NCBI GenBank assembly: GCA_903825645.1
Contig: CAIKBL010000012.1
Span: 1 to 51,841 of the forward strand
Origin: an uncultured Pseudomonadota bacterium
Lineage (GTDB): Bacteria; Pseudomonadota; Gammaproteobacteria; Ga0077536
Direction of reading: 5' to 3'
DNA length: 51,841 nt
The notes beneath the pieces were generated by a model. It was not told where the DNA came from, ran no database searches, and worked only from the letters and a program-made list of their open reading frames with translations. Position numbers and translations under genes: made by a program. Shown here one piece after another: positions 1-8,783 of this stretch; positions within the stretch are counted from its first letter, which is position 1; each line of letters starts with the position of its first letter.

Positions 1-141
1 GTCATAAACATGCAATCGAACCCCCCACCCGGATACACATTAAGCGGGGTAACGTCGAATAACGGCGACCATATTTCAACTACTAGCAGTAGTGGGGGCG
101 GGTACACGGTATCTAGCGATTTCGTTCGCGTCTCCCACTAA
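1..141 (+). CDS. C-terminal end of small secreted protein (partial), paralogue of the gene at 1155-1586
   Basis: The first 46 codons of the window are open and end in TAA at 139-141; the start lies to the left of the window. The last ~30 residues resemble the end of the protein encoded at 1155-1586: both contain GVTS-(D/N)-NG-(N/D)-HIS and finish F/Y-VRVS. This indicates neighbouring paralogues. The shared ~45-bp terminator repeat follows the stop. The function is unknown; by analogy with the complete copy it is probably an exported protein. The resemblance was read by eye. Confidence 0.6.
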   Translation, partial: VINMQSNPPPGYTLSGVTSNNGDHISTTSSSGGGYTVSSDFVRVSH

Positions 142-178
142 GGGACAACCCGCTTTCGTTACTCCCGCATAGGCGAAA

Positions 179-225
179 GTAACGCGACGCAACCTGACGT
201 GCACACCCCGCTTCGGCGGGGTTTT
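179..225 (+). terminator. Terminator repeat, copy 1
   Basis: The hairpin CCCCGC-TTCG-GCGGGG (206-221) is followed by TTTT, a classical intrinsic terminator. It is embedded in a ~45-bp unit starting AGTAACGCGACGCAACC that recurs at 1041 and 1620. Confidence 0.85.
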
Positions 226-276
226 ACTTTTTAGAACAGCTTTCGCGGCTTCGTCAGAAATACCCTGTAGAAATTG

Positions 277-294
277 TGTAAAGTCAACTTTGCA
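277..294 (+). promoter_or_regulatory. Palindromic upstream activator site of the PEP-CTERM gene
   Basis: TGTAAAGT-CA-ACTTTGCA is an almost perfect palindrome. It lies 121 bp before the GG of a sigma-54 promoter. A matching palindrome with the same spacing stands upstream of the PrsT-like gene (12669). The ~45 bp after both palindromes are also alike (G run, TTTTTCTTAT, AATTTTACA). PEP-CTERM genes are known to be controlled by the PrsK/PrsR two-component system with RpoN, so a PrsR site is the natural inference. Confidence 0.6.
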
Positions 295-412
295 AATGAG
301 GGGCGGTTTGTAGGGGGTTTTTCTTATAAATTTTACACTGCTGTTTTTGGGTTAAGCAGAGTTTTCGAATTAACCCGAACGTTATTAGTGAGTTAGCGTA
401 TCCGCAGAATAC

Positions 413-430
413 TTGGCCCGAATAGTGCTT
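413..430 (+). promoter_or_regulatory. Sigma-54 (-24/-12) promoter of the PEP-CTERM gene
   Basis: TTGGCCCGAATAGTGCTT holds GG at 415-416 and GC at 427-428, exactly ten bases apart, as RpoN requires. It precedes the start codon at 491 by about 60 bp. Confidence 0.7.
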
Positions 431-490
431 CTGGAACGTATATGTCTCGCGAATTGGTCGTCAGACAGGAACCAAATTCAGGAGTACTGG

Positions 491-1045
491 ATGATGAGAA
501 CAAAGCTATTGGGGGTATTGGCGGCAGGGATGTTGATGGCAGGTGGCGCGCAGGCGGGCCCGATCACGTTCAATTTTTTATTGAACGACAATACAGACCC
601 GACTCACTTGATACCCCTCGCGGAGCTGTCCTTCACCTATCAGGACGCCAGCCAGATCAACCAGACGTCAACGATCGTCTACTCTCCCTTCCAGTCGGAC
701 CCCAATTTTGAGGGCGCTTCGCTTACCCCCTTATGGCTGTGCAGCTCTCAGTGCCCACAGTTTCCGGCGATATCCAGTTTAGGGGGTGCGGCGTTGGAGG
801 TGAACGGTGGCTTGGCAGCGTTTTTTGATTACGTCAACGTTCCTTCCCTCGCTTATGTGCTTGTCTTGTGGGACCCCTCTCACCTGGTGGTCCCGGGGGA
901 TCCAGTTAGTGGCTGGGAAGCGATCGGCTTCTTTAATGCTTATTTTGACGGGGAAGGCGCGGTAACGGTCCCAGAACCCACCAGCATAGCCCTCCTAGGC
1001 CTCGGCCTTGCCGGTCTCGGCATCAGCCGCCGGACGCGCCAGTAA
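491..1045 (+). CDS. PEP-CTERM sorting-domain protein
   Basis: This exported protein of about 184 residues has an N-terminal signal peptide (basic MMRTK, a hydrophobic run, cleavage near AQA-GP). Its C-terminal sorting signal is VPEP, then a hydrophobic helix rich in L, G and A, then RRTRQ. In the known system an exosortase recognises this tag and delivers the protein to the surface in exopolysaccharide-forming bacteria; no exosortase lies in the window. The mature part (~135 residues, two CSSQC-region cysteines) is not recognised. ATG 491 was chosen because AGGAG stands just upstream and the signal peptide begins there. The gene lies under a sigma-54 promoter with an upstream palindrome, and its stop codon is inside terminator repeat copy 2. 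Confidence 0.85.
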   Translation: MMRTKLLGVLAAGMLMAGGAQAGPITFNFLLNDNTDPTHLIPLAELSFTYQDASQINQTSTIVYSPFQSDPNFEGASLTPLWLCSSQCPQFPAISSLGGAALEVNGGLAAFFDYVNVPSLAYVLVLWDPSHLVVPGDPVSGWEAIGFFNAYFDGEGAVTVPEPTSIALLGLGLAGLGISRRTRQ

Positions 1046-1085
1046 CGCGACGCAGCCTGACGTGCACACCCCGCTTCGGCGGGGT
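1041..1085 (+). terminator. Terminator repeat, copy 2
   Basis: The same unit as at 179 and 1620, with hairpin CCCCGC-TTCG-GCGGGG at 1069-1084. No T run follows it, so it may terminate weakly or protect the 3' end. Its first bases include the TAA stop of the PEP-CTERM gene. Confidence 0.6.
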
Positions 1086-1154
1086 ACTGACAGGTCTGGC
1101 GAGTGATCACGAGACAGCCCCCAAATTCAGCCCTTAAAAACAGGACGCCCGTAA

Positions 1155-1586
1155 ATGCAAAAAATTAAAACTATCCTCGCCCTCGGCGCGCTGTTAGGCA
1201 GTGCGGCTGCTTATGCCGGAAATTGCGATACCGGCACGGTGGAAGGCACGTACGCGATCACAGGGAATGGTTGGTCCACTAAGACGGTAGATAGCATTAC
1301 TACCCGTACGCCTTTCAGCGGCGTTGGCGTGCGCCAGAATGATAGGAATGGCACCTTTTCGGTGTCTCAACAGTTCATTCAGGATGGTATCTCAGGTGGG
1401 CAAACGGCCTATTCAGGTACATACACGGTCAGTCCTCTCCCTAACACCAAAGGCACCTGCATCGTAAGTGACTTTGGAATACACCCGCATACGGGCGTGA
1501 CTTCAGATAACGGGAACCACATTTCTGCTATCACCATTTCTCCGGGCAACACGATATCTTTCGAGTATGTTCGCGTCTCCAGATAA
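1155..1586 (+). CDS. Small secreted protein of unknown function
   Basis: This protein of 143 residues has a clear signal peptide (MQKIKTILALGALLGSAAAYA, cleaved near AYA-GN). The mature part is short, rich in Thr, Ser and Gly, and has a few cysteines that could form a disulfide, as in small beta-rich extracellular proteins. It has no PEP-CTERM tail. Its end resembles the partial gene at 1-141, so the locus probably carries an array of related secreted proteins. It has no clear promoter of its own and may be read from the sigma-54 promoter through weak terminator copy 2. The start is supported by the signal peptide, and the nearest purine-rich stretch is weak. Function unknown. Confidence 0.75.
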   Translation: MQKIKTILALGALLGSAAAYAGNCDTGTVEGTYAITGNGWSTKTVDSITTRTPFSGVGVRQNDRNGTFSVSQQFIQDGISGGQTAYSGTYTVSPLPNTKGTCIVSDFGIHPHTGVTSDNGNHISAITISPGNTISFEYVRVSR

Positions 1587-1619
1587 GCAACCCGTTTCCG
1601 GAGTCTCTCCGTAAGCGGC

Positions 1620-1669
1620 AATAACGCGACGCAACCTCACGTGCACACCCCGCTTCGGCGGGGTTTTTT
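1620..1669 (+). terminator. Terminator repeat, copy 3
   Basis: Hairpin CCCCGC-TTCG-GCGGGG at 1648-1663 followed by six T. It sits in the third copy of the AATAACGCGACGCAACC unit, directly after the small secreted protein gene. Confidence 0.85.
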
Positions 1670-1847
1670 AGCGCACGAACGTCGATTTAACGTCAGAGGC
1701 TAGGTCGACAATAGCGCGGCTATCGTGCATTCGGTTCCAGTCCATCGGCGAGGGGTATCCGGTGCAATAGCGGGTATCCTAGCGGGTATCAAACACGATA
1801 GTCTGGAGCGATGTCCTTATAAAACAAAAGGATATCCGCCTATGCTG

Positions 1848-2144
1848 CTAACAATAGAGAAGCAGCATCGCCTCGGCATATGCGCTCTCGCGTTTCGCCT
1901 TTGAATCGGACTGCGTGTATTCGTTGGTTTTGATGACGACACGCGCAATGTCGGCATGATCTCGAAACACCCGCGCGATCTCACGGTATAGCCAATTGGC
2001 CTTTTCGGAGGGCGATGTGACGCCTGCCGGATGGGATAGGCGAGTTTCGCCGGCGGCGTTCGCCAGACTAATGGCGGCGCCATCGTTGACGACGATGGCG
2101 TATCGCGGGCCGGTTGGGTCTGCGCGGAAGCCAAGCACCTTCAT
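1848..2144 (-). CDS. Hypothetical protein coupled to the hsdS remnant
   Basis: This frame of 98 residues starts with ATGA overlapping the TGA stop of the hsdS fragment, so the two were once translated together. It contains YAIVVNDG near the start and a charged second half (KAKRESAYAEAMLLL). I do not recognise the family. It ends abruptly after a hydrophobic stretch and may be C-terminally truncated. It probably belonged to the same restriction-modification operon and may no longer be functional. Confidence 0.45.
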   Translation of the reverse strand: MKVLGFRADPTGPRYAIVVNDGAAISLANAAGETRLSHPAGVTSPSEKANWLYREIARVFRDHADIARVVIKTNEYTQSDSKAKRESAYAEAMLLLYC

Positions 2145-2460
2145 GCTGCAATCCCCTCGTCACCATCGACCTTTACGCGCCATTCGCCCGTCAGCAGCTT
2201 CTGCATCAGGCCGCGCTTTTGCCGGGTCCGGGTTTCGATTTCCGTGCTCAGTCGAGCGATGTCAGCGTTAGCGGTTTGCAGGACCTCGACGATGGCTCGC
2301 TGCTCGGCGAGCGGAGGCAGCGGGAATGGCAATTTAGAGAACTCGCTCCACCGCAGACTGCCGCGACGATCAACTGAAGCGCTCGTGCTGACCTTGAAAA
2401 TGTGGCGATAGAGGCCTGTTTTCAGGACCGACTTCTTCGTAGCCGGCCCCGGCGAGCGTA
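2141..2460 (-). pseudogene. hsdS: C-terminal remnant of type I restriction specificity subunit
   Basis: The frame is open on the minus strand from about 2460. It reads through SVDRRGSLRWSEF and LPFPLPPLAEQRAIVEVL to KRGLMQKLLTGEW before stopping at 2141. The PLPPLAEQ...QKRGLMQKLLTG pattern is the typical conserved end of HsdS, the subunit that sets DNA target specificity of type I restriction-modification enzymes. Only the last ~105 residues of a normally ~400-residue protein remain. No start codon, target recognition domain, hsdM or hsdR lies nearby, so this is a remnant. Confidence 0.75.
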
Positions 2461-2544
2461 CCCGCTTAGCGTGTCATGAGCCTTCGGATAGCGTGGCATA
2501 TCGCCGTGAAGCCACCGCGCCTGAACACAACCGCACGGCCTGCG

Positions 2545-3591
2545 TTACGTGACTTTGGCAAAGCGCGCCTCGGGTGATAACGCGTGTAAGCGGTCGCGTG
2601 CTTGTGTCTCGATCATCCAACCCGGGTACTCGATCGGCAATGCGCTAGCTTGGTTCAGCCGTTCCAACTGCGCAGCACTCAGCTGCAGCGTCGGTGCGGC
2701 CAGGTTGTCGCGCAGCTGCGCGTCGTCGCGTGCGCCAATGATCACGCTGGTGGTCACGCGTTGGTGAAGGAGCCAGGCAAGAGCTACGCGGGCAACCGAT
2801 ACGGCGTGTTCGTGTGCGACCGCGGCTAACGCGTCCAAAACTACATAACCCCGTGTCTCATCGACCGGGGGAAAATGAAAACTCGCGCGGCGTGCCCCTT
2901 CAGGGCCCTTGTGCGTACGTGAGAACTTTCCACTGAGGAAGCCGCCTGCCAGCGGGCTCCAGATGAGCAAGCCGACTTGCTCGGATTCCAGTAGCGGGCA
3001 CAATTCACGTTCCAGATCGCGGCCGGCAAGCGAGTAATACGACTGCAGGGTCTCGAAGCGTGCCAGGCGGTCGTGCGCACTGATCCCCAGCGCCTTCATC
3101 AGGTGCCACGCCGCCAAGTTCGACGCGCCGATATAGCGGACTTTGCCCGCCCGGACCAAATCGTCGAGCGCGCGCAGCGTTTCCTCCCAAGGTGACAAGG
3201 CGTCGTAGCCATGAATTTGATAAAGGTCGATGTAATCGGTGCGGAGCCGGCGCAAACTGCGATCGATGGAGTCCAAAATGTGACCCCGCGACAGACCGAC
3301 ATCATTGGGTCCTGGACCCACCCGTCCGCGGACCTTGGTTGCCACGACGACTTCGGGTCGACGAGCACCGAGCGCCTTCCCCAGCATTTGTTCCGAGCCG
3401 CCACTCGAGTAAGTGTCCGCCGTATCGAAAAAATTGATGCCCTCATCAAGACAGGTGGCGATGAGACGATCGGCCTCGGCCTGGGTCGTTTCGCCGATCA
3501 CCTTGTACATCCCATCGCCGCCGAACGTCATCGTTCCAAAGCATAGCGCTGAGACCCGCAAACCGGTTCTGCCCAACGGTCGATAGTTCAT
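2545..3591 (-). CDS. Aldo/keto reductase
   Basis: This full-length AKR (348 residues) would be an NADPH-dependent reductase of carbonyl compounds. Visible landmarks are MNYRPLGRTGLRVSALCFGTM at the N terminus, FFDTADTY with catalytic Asp and Tyr, the Lys of VVVATK, the His of YQIHGYD, and SVIIGARDDAQL for NADP binding near the C terminus. It belongs to the subgroup with LAGGFLSGKF, annotated as general AKR. The start ATG has GGAGAGA upstream. It is a single gene facing a geneless stretch; the physiological substrate cannot be read from the sequence. Confidence 0.9.
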   Translation of the reverse strand: MNYRPLGRTGLRVSALCFGTMTFGGDGMYKVIGETTQAEADRLIATCLDEGINFFDTADTYSSGGSEQMLGKALGARRPEVVVATKVRGRVGPGPNDVGLSRGHILDSIDRSLRRLRTDYIDLYQIHGYDALSPWEETLRALDDLVRAGKVRYIGASNLAAWHLMKALGISAHDRLARFETLQSYYSLAGRDLERELCPLLESEQVGLLIWSPLAGGFLSGKFSRTHKGPEGARRASFHFPPVDETRGYVVLDALAAVAHEHAVSVARVALAWLLHQRVTTSVIIGARDDAQLRDNLAAPTLQLSAAQLERLNQASALPIEYPGWMIETQARDRLHALSPEARFAKVT

Positions 3592-4566
3592 CTGTCTCTC
3601 CTCATGTGATGGATGGCAACGGACAGCGGTCTTGATCGGATGGCCGTGTTTAACTGCCCGAATCGGCCTGCCGTTCCGGCCACTCAGTTGCTCGACCCGG
3701 ATCCGCTGATCCGTAGCCTCCGGTATTTTAGGTTTTTATGCACGCTTCAGACCGGTAGCGGCGTCGGGTCTACCCACACGCAGACACTCGCCTCACCTTT
3801 CAGCGGCTTTATGGGCTCGCTTCCCTATAGTCAGCGAACGCAGCAAATCTGCCAAACGGAAGCGGGCGACGGCGCTGAGATCGTCGGGCGCGGTACGGGC
3901 AGGACGCGCGTCCCGCTGAAAGTCGGCCACATCTATCCCAAGCGCTCGCGGTCTTTGCGTAATGGCCACGAGGACCAGGAACCCTGCCGAGAAAGGGGCG
4001 CAGGGACTGCGGGTTGCGCGATGGAGGCACTTGAGGCCAGGGGCGGCACCGCCAGCCCTCGGAGCCAAGAAAAGGCCCCGCAATTCGACCCAAGCCTCGT
4101 CGCTACACCGCAAGAAGTTGGTTCGAACGCGCTTAAAGCTGCGTGTTGAGGACGCGCGGTGCGCGGCCGATTCGATGAGCCAGCACGCATGAGCCGCCGC
4201 CGGATATGTTCGGCGCGCACGCGCCCGGAAATTTTTCCTTAACATCCTCGGGCGACATGTGCGCTGCCGCAGACGGACAAACCGTTCACCCTCCGAGCGC
4301 CGCCAGAAACGCCGATTCGATACCGAACAGAATGCTGTTGACAGCACGATGGGGCAGGCGCGGGTGTCCGCCAGCCCCAAATGTGTCTAACTGAAAATTT
4401 TCCCGAAAATAAGGAGACATGCACAATTGTGTCCAACTTTCTCACCTAATGTTCGCCCACTGGGGTTGTGGTTCCCGTGCCTGTGTGTGGTCGCTTGCAG
4501 CGGGCGCTCAGGGGGCTAACCGGATAATCAGCGGGGTTGAGGCACCCATCGCAGAACAAGCTCGTT
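3592..4566. other. Gene-poor stretch
   Basis: Both strands carry long overlapping open frames, as expected in GC-rich DNA. None shows a signal peptide, known motif, plausible ribosome site or family resemblance. It may be degraded coding sequence, but I cannot name it. Confidence 0.4.
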
Positions 4567-5880
4567 ATGAAAAGATCCTTCAATCCTCTACCCGATCATC
4601 GGCTTTGGTCCGCGCGCATGGCGGTGGGACGCCTGTATCCCGGATTTCCGGGCGGTATTGTCCGGCTGCGGGGTTTGGTTTTCTCACGCGCGGCGCGCGC
4701 TGCTCAGTCTCAGGATGTCATCCCTTCAACCGATGGCGCGGTGCTTGATGGCATACAGTATTTGCGTGCCTTAGGGGCGCTAATGGTGGTGGCCATCCAT
4801 GCACGGTTTTATTTTGGTGAGGCAGTCTGGGTCTCGCTCGGCACCGGCGGCGCCACTTTGATGTCCTTTTTTGTGATTAGCGCCTTTGTCATTGCCTATA
4901 CGACCGATCAGATTTGTCAGGTCGGATTTTCACGCCTTTCCGGGAGTTTCCTTAGAAAGCGCCTCCTGCGGATCCTGCCCCTTTACTGGCTAGCCTTGTT
5001 CTTGGAATGCGCGGGGCACTGGGTTTCCTGGATTAACACGAGTCATTCGATCCGGGCGCTGTACTGGAACTGGAATCAGTATCTCTCCGCTTGTGTCATG
5101 GACGCTTTTTTCATTCCTCATCCGAGCGTCGAATATTCCGGTCACGTCTGGCCCATCATCGTGCCCGCCTGGACGCTTAATTACGAGATGCCGTTCTATT
5201 TTTTATTCGCAGCCGCGCTTTTGGGCGGGCGATTTAAATACCTGATCGCCCTAGGAGGGCTTGGGTTGGCCGCAGCGATAGGCGCCTGGCAAGGTGACAG
5301 CGGATGGTTTGGAAAATTGTATGGCGGATCGGTTTTTATGGAATTCGCGCTCGGCCTCGGATTGTTCTTGATGTACAAACACGGCAAGCGATTCGGTCCG
5401 CGAGGTTTACATGCCGTCGGGATCCTCGTGTTCGGTACAGTTGCCGTCTATATAGGCGCTTGGATGCATGCGCGTTTTTGGGTTGCTATCGGGGCCGCGC
5501 TCTTGATATGGGGATCGGCGTTCCTGCCAAGATCAGCACACCTTTTTCTGAAAGTCTTGAAATACATCGGAGATGCTTCCTATTGCATCTATCTTTTCCA
5601 TACGGTGATCGCATTTCATTTGGCGCATTTGATTCTTGACCGCTTTACCAACGTGAAGACGCAAGTCGCACAGGGACACCACGCGCAGTTGACCATCGCC
5701 GCGACGATTCTTTTTACGGTACTCCTCAGTACGGTCGTAGGCATCCTGCTGCATGAAACGCTGGAGAAGCCTTTGGCCAGACGCCTGTTCCGGGCGCCAG
5801 CCCGAGTCCCGCGCCCTGCGCCCTGCGCCGGTGATCTCAGCCCAACTCAACGCAGAGCGCTAAAGTCGGGTAGCCTCTGA
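4567..5880 (+). CDS. Acyltransferase family 3 membrane protein
   Basis: This polytopic inner-membrane protein of about 437 residues has around ten hydrophobic helices. It has the usual family start: IQYLRALGALMVVAIHARF contains the R-A and the conserved His, and SFFVISAFVIAY and FLRKRLLRILPLYW follow. Family members O-acylate surface or exported sugars, with acetyl or succinyl groups for example. In a bacterium with a PEP-CTERM system, modification of exopolysaccharide or lipopolysaccharide is plausible but inferred. About 50 residues before the first helix look poorly conserved, so the true start could be further downstream than ATG 4567. No operon partner is adjacent. Confidence 0.85.
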   Translation: MKRSFNPLPDHRLWSARMAVGRLYPGFPGGIVRLRGLVFSRAARAAQSQDVIPSTDGAVLDGIQYLRALGALMVVAIHARFYFGEAVWVSLGTGGATLMSFFVISAFVIAYTTDQICQVGFSRLSGSFLRKRLLRILPLYWLALFLECAGHWVSWINTSHSIRALYWNWNQYLSACVMDAFFIPHPSVEYSGHVWPIIVPAWTLNYEMPFYFLFAAALLGGRFKYLIALGGLGLAAAIGAWQGDSGWFGKLYGGSVFMEFALGLGLFLMYKHGKRFGPRGLHAVGILVFGTVAVYIGAWMHARFWVAIGAALLIWGSAFLPRSAHLFLKVLKYIGDASYCIYLFHTVIAFHLAHLILDRFTNVKTQVAQGHHAQLTIAATILFTVLLSTVVGILLHETLEKPLARRLFRAPARVPRPAPCAGDLSPTQRRALKSGSL

Positions 5881-6310
5881 CGGGCGAATGGGTTGAGTGC
5901 GCCAAATAACTGCCCGGGGGCCCTTAAACCCTGACGCGGGTATGCACCGAACCCGTTCGGGCGAGTCTCTTCACTGGCTTATCCGGGTTGACGCCCGTGA
6001 GGCGCCTATTGCGCGTGCCTTGAGAGGATCGATAACCCAGGGTTGCGACTTGCTTACGGCCCGCGCGCGTGGATAGCCTGAGAGCACGACAGGCGGACGG
6101 TAAGGCATTATCGCCCAGCAGCGCCCGGATCCCCGCCAACGGTTAGGTCCGCGGCGGGGATAATCTTGCCAGTCACCTCATCGCGACGCCGCGGACGGTG
6201 CACGCGCCCCGGCGACTACCGGGTTGAACAGGACGACGCTTGCGGCCGCTCACGCTTTGAGGTGTCGACAGGTGCGCGGAAATGATAGCGCCAGCACCGT
6301 CAGTGTGACT
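5881..6310. other. Intergenic stretch without recognised gene
   Basis: It lies between the convergent acyltransferase and TetR genes. No coding frame, RNA or strong terminator was recognised. Confidence 0.4.
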
Positions 6311-6904
6311 TCATGCGTGCAGCGCCTCCAGACCGGCCTGTGCGGCGCTGATGGCACCCGTCACGAAGGCCACCTCAACGCCGGCCCGCATGAGGACGCT
6401 GAGGCCGATCAGCGTGGCCACCAAACGCTTGCTCTGCGTCTCGCACACGGTCTGTGGTGGTAATTCGCCGCGGGCTTTTGCGTTGCGCAGGGCATTGAGG
6501 ATGGCCTTGTCCATATAGTCGATATGGCTTGCCACGTAGTCATGACTGGCGGGATCGCTGGCGGCCCGTTCGCTGGCGACATTGCAGGCCAAGCAGCCCA
6601 GAGCCGCGTCGGGAGCGGCCGCTCTGTCCGCGAACAAATTGAGCAGTTGATCGAGCGTCTCGAGTCCGGCATCGGGCTGCAGGAGCGCGCCGAAGACGTG
6701 GGTCACCACCTCGCGTCGGTAGAGGGCAAGGGCGGCTTCGTACAGTCCCTGCTTGGATTCGAATTCGGCGAACAGGCTATAGCTGTTGATGCCCATCTGC
6801 GCGGCCAGATTTTGGGTCGAGGTCGCCTCAAATCCTCCGCGCCAGAACAGTTGCATGGCTTTGCGCGTCACGTTTTCACGCTCATAGGTTTTGGGTCTGC
6901 CCAT
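6311..6904 (-). CDS. TetR/AcrR family regulator
   Basis: The protein has 197 residues. Its N-terminal HTH region runs from MGRPKTYERENVTRKAMQLF through GGFEATSTQNLAAQMGIN to SYSLFAEFESKQGLYEAAL, the typical TetR fold with the recognition helix near SYSLFAEF. The C-terminal ligand domain contains the GCLACNVASE stretch seen in the TetR_C_16/YxaF-like group. The ATG at 6904 has GGAGA upstream. The gene is divergent from the YghU-type glutathione transferase, and a perfect inverted repeat lies between them (6988-7005), so it probably represses itself and the transferase in response to an electrophile or other small molecule. Confidence 0.88.
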   Translation of the reverse strand: MGRPKTYERENVTRKAMQLFWRGGFEATSTQNLAAQMGINSYSLFAEFESKQGLYEAALALYRREVVTHVFGALLQPDAGLETLDQLLNLFADRAAAPDAALGCLACNVASERAASDPASHDYVASHIDYMDKAILNALRNAKARGELPPQTVCETQSKRLVATLIGLSVLMRAGVEVAFVTGAISAAQAGLEALHA

Positions 6905-6987
6905 GCTAATCTCCAAGTATCCAACTGCTTGCTTGGTTTTTATTCTAGCGCCTGACATAATCATCAGCCTAGCGGTTTATGCCGAAA

Positions 6988-7005
6988 CTGAGTCATCAGA
7001 CTCAG
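6988..7005. promoter_or_regulatory. Likely TetR operator
   Basis: CTGAGTC-ATCA-GACTCAG is a perfect 7-bp inverted repeat. It is placed between the divergent tetR-type gene and the glutathione transferase gene, the usual position of a TetR-family operator. Confidence 0.5.
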
Positions 7006-7112
7006 GCTCACCCGCTAATCGGTAAGGCGGGCGGCGATGATTTTATTTTTTCGACGGGCCCAGACGCGGAGCGTAGTGGTCCGTCCCTTCAAAACACGGG
7101 GAGAATCTGCAC

Positions 7113-7970
7113 ATGACCGAAACATCGGACTATACGCCACCCAAGGTCTGGCAATGGGATTCAGAGTCCGGCGGCACCTGGGCCAAAATTAACCGGCCTG
7201 TGGCAGGTGAGACGCACGAAAAAACTCTCCCGGTCGGCGTCCATCCCCTGCAGCTCTATTCCCTCGGCACCCCGAATGGCGTGAAGGTCACGATCCTGCT
7301 GGAAGAGCTCCTGGCGTTGGGTAAAACGGGCGCTGAATATGATGCCTGGCTTATCGATATTGGAGCGGGTGATCAGTTCGGTAGCGGTTTTGTCCAGATT
7401 AACCCGAATTCCAAGATCCCGGCCTTGCTTGATCACAGCGTCACGCCAGCCATCCGGGTGTTTGAATCGGCGGCGATTCTTTTTTATCTGGCTGAAAAAT
7501 TTGAGGCTTTCCTGCCGATCACCGCGGCGCAACGGGCCGAGTGTCTGTCCTGGGTGTTCTGGCAGATGGGGAGCGCGCCTTATCTGGGCGGTGGGTTCGG
7601 GCATTTCTACAGCTACGCGCCGACTAAAATCGAGTACTGCATCAATCGCTTTACGATGGAAGTGAAGCGCCAACTCGACGTGTTGGATCGCAATCTTTCG
7701 ACCCGTCGCTATCTCTGCGGGGACGAATACACGCTCGCCGATATCGCGGTATATCCGTGGTATGGCGCGCTGGTCACCCAAGATCTCTATGGTGCGGCAG
7801 AATTTCTGGACGTTGCTTCTTACCAGCACGTCGTGCGGTGGGCGCTTGATCTGGAAGCACGCCCGGCAGTGCAGCGCGGTCGCCGCGTGAACAAAACGTG
7901 GGGGCCGGAAGAAGGGCAACTTCGGGAGCGGCATGACGCCGGTGATTTCGACAAAACGCCGGGGGCTTAA
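7113..7970 (+). CDS. yghU: YghU-type (Nu class) glutathione transferase / disulfide-bond reductase
   Basis: The 285 residues follow E. coli YghU almost along the whole length as I remember it: INRPV near residue 26, THEKTLPVG, HPLQLYSLGTPNG, KVTILLEELLALG, YDAWLIDIGAGDQF, NPNSKIPALLDH, RVFESAAIL and GGGFGHFYSYAP. Known Nu-class enzymes bind two glutathione molecules and have disulfide-bond reductase and peroxidase activity in the cytoplasm. The start ATG has GGGAGA upstream. It is divergent from a TetR gene and followed by a nitroreductase on the same strand, which suggests a detoxification unit. Confidence 0.92.
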   Translation: MTETSDYTPPKVWQWDSESGGTWAKINRPVAGETHEKTLPVGVHPLQLYSLGTPNGVKVTILLEELLALGKTGAEYDAWLIDIGAGDQFGSGFVQINPNSKIPALLDHSVTPAIRVFESAAILFYLAEKFEAFLPITAAQRAECLSWVFWQMGSAPYLGGGFGHFYSYAPTKIEYCINRFTMEVKRQLDVLDRNLSTRRYLCGDEYTLADIAVYPWYGALVTQDLYGAAEFLDVASYQHVVRWALDLEARPAVQRGRRVNKTWGPEEGQLRERHDAGDFDKTPGA

Positions 7971-8111
7971 CGCCTACGCTATTCGTCCGACGGGGCGCAG
8001 GCCTTCACGCGCAAAGCCCCGTCACGGGACGAACCGCGTGAAAACCGCTCCGATTTCAGGCGGGTGACGGGGTGGGTACCACGAACCGCTCAAGACTGGA
8101 GATTAATCCCC

Positions 8112-8783
8112 ATGACGGGTAACGATCACGATATTCTGCAGGTCATGCATACGATGCGTGCCATGCGTCGCTTGAAACCAGATCCGGTGCCGGACCAGCT
8201 GATAGCGAAAATCCTCGATGCCGGCGTGTGTGCGCCGAGCGGTCAGAATTTGCAGCGCTGGTCTTTCCTGGTAGTCGACGATGTCGACGGTAAGAAATTC
8301 TTCGGCGAGCGCTACGCTTATTGGCTGCGCGAACGTTTCGCCGCGTCGCTGCGCAATGTTGATGACAGCACCTCGGAAGGGCGTCAGATCAAAGCGGCCT
8401 TACATCTCGGGGATCACATGCATGAGGTCCCGATTTTGTTATTTTGCTGCGGTACCCGCGACTGGCCTTTTGCGGTGCCCGCAGAGCAGCGCGTCGGGCG
8501 CGCGCCGCCGTCCTATGGCTCCATTTATCCCTGCGTGCAGAACATCCTGTTGGCCTGCCGCGCACTCGGGCTGGGGGCCAGTTTGACGACCATGCATCAA
8601 ATGTTCGAGGACGACATGCACAGTTTTTTTGGCATTCCAGAATCGCATGGCGTGGTCTCGGTTATTCCGATCGGCTTCCCGCTCGGCAAGTTCGGGCCGG
8701 TCACCCGCGAACCGGCCGCAAACAAAACCCATTTCAATCGGTGGGGACAACATAAACCAGGACTCGCGTCGCCGGTCGCTTAA
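8112..8783 (+). CDS. Nitroreductase family protein
   Basis: This FMN-dependent oxidoreductase of 223 residues has R-A-M-R-R-L-K-PDP followed by VCAPSGQNLQRW, the FMN-binding N-terminal pattern of nitroreductases. GASLTTMHQMFEDD and the IPIGFPLGKFGPV end contact cofactor in the family. ATG 8112 has GGAG seven bases upstream. It is 141 bp downstream of yghU on the same strand and may be co-transcribed. Substrates of such enzymes include quinones, nitroaromatics and enones; the specific one cannot be told here. Confidence 0.88.
   Translation: MTGNDHDILQVMHTMRAMRRLKPDPVPDQLIAKILDAGVCAPSGQNLQRWSFLVVDDVDGKKFFGERYAYWLRERFAASLRNVDDSTSEGRQIKAALHLGDHMHEVPILLFCCGTRDWPFAVPAEQRVGRAPPSYGSIYPCVQNILLACRALGLGASLTTMHQMFEDDMHSFFGIPESHGVVSVIPIGFPLGKFGPVTREPAANKTHFNRWGQHKPGLASPVA

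Noticed and set aside
3613-4394. Long open frames on both strands between the aldo/keto reductase and the acyltransferase.
   Set aside because: They overlap each other, have no motif, signal peptide or ribosome site, and their composition looks like GC-driven openness.
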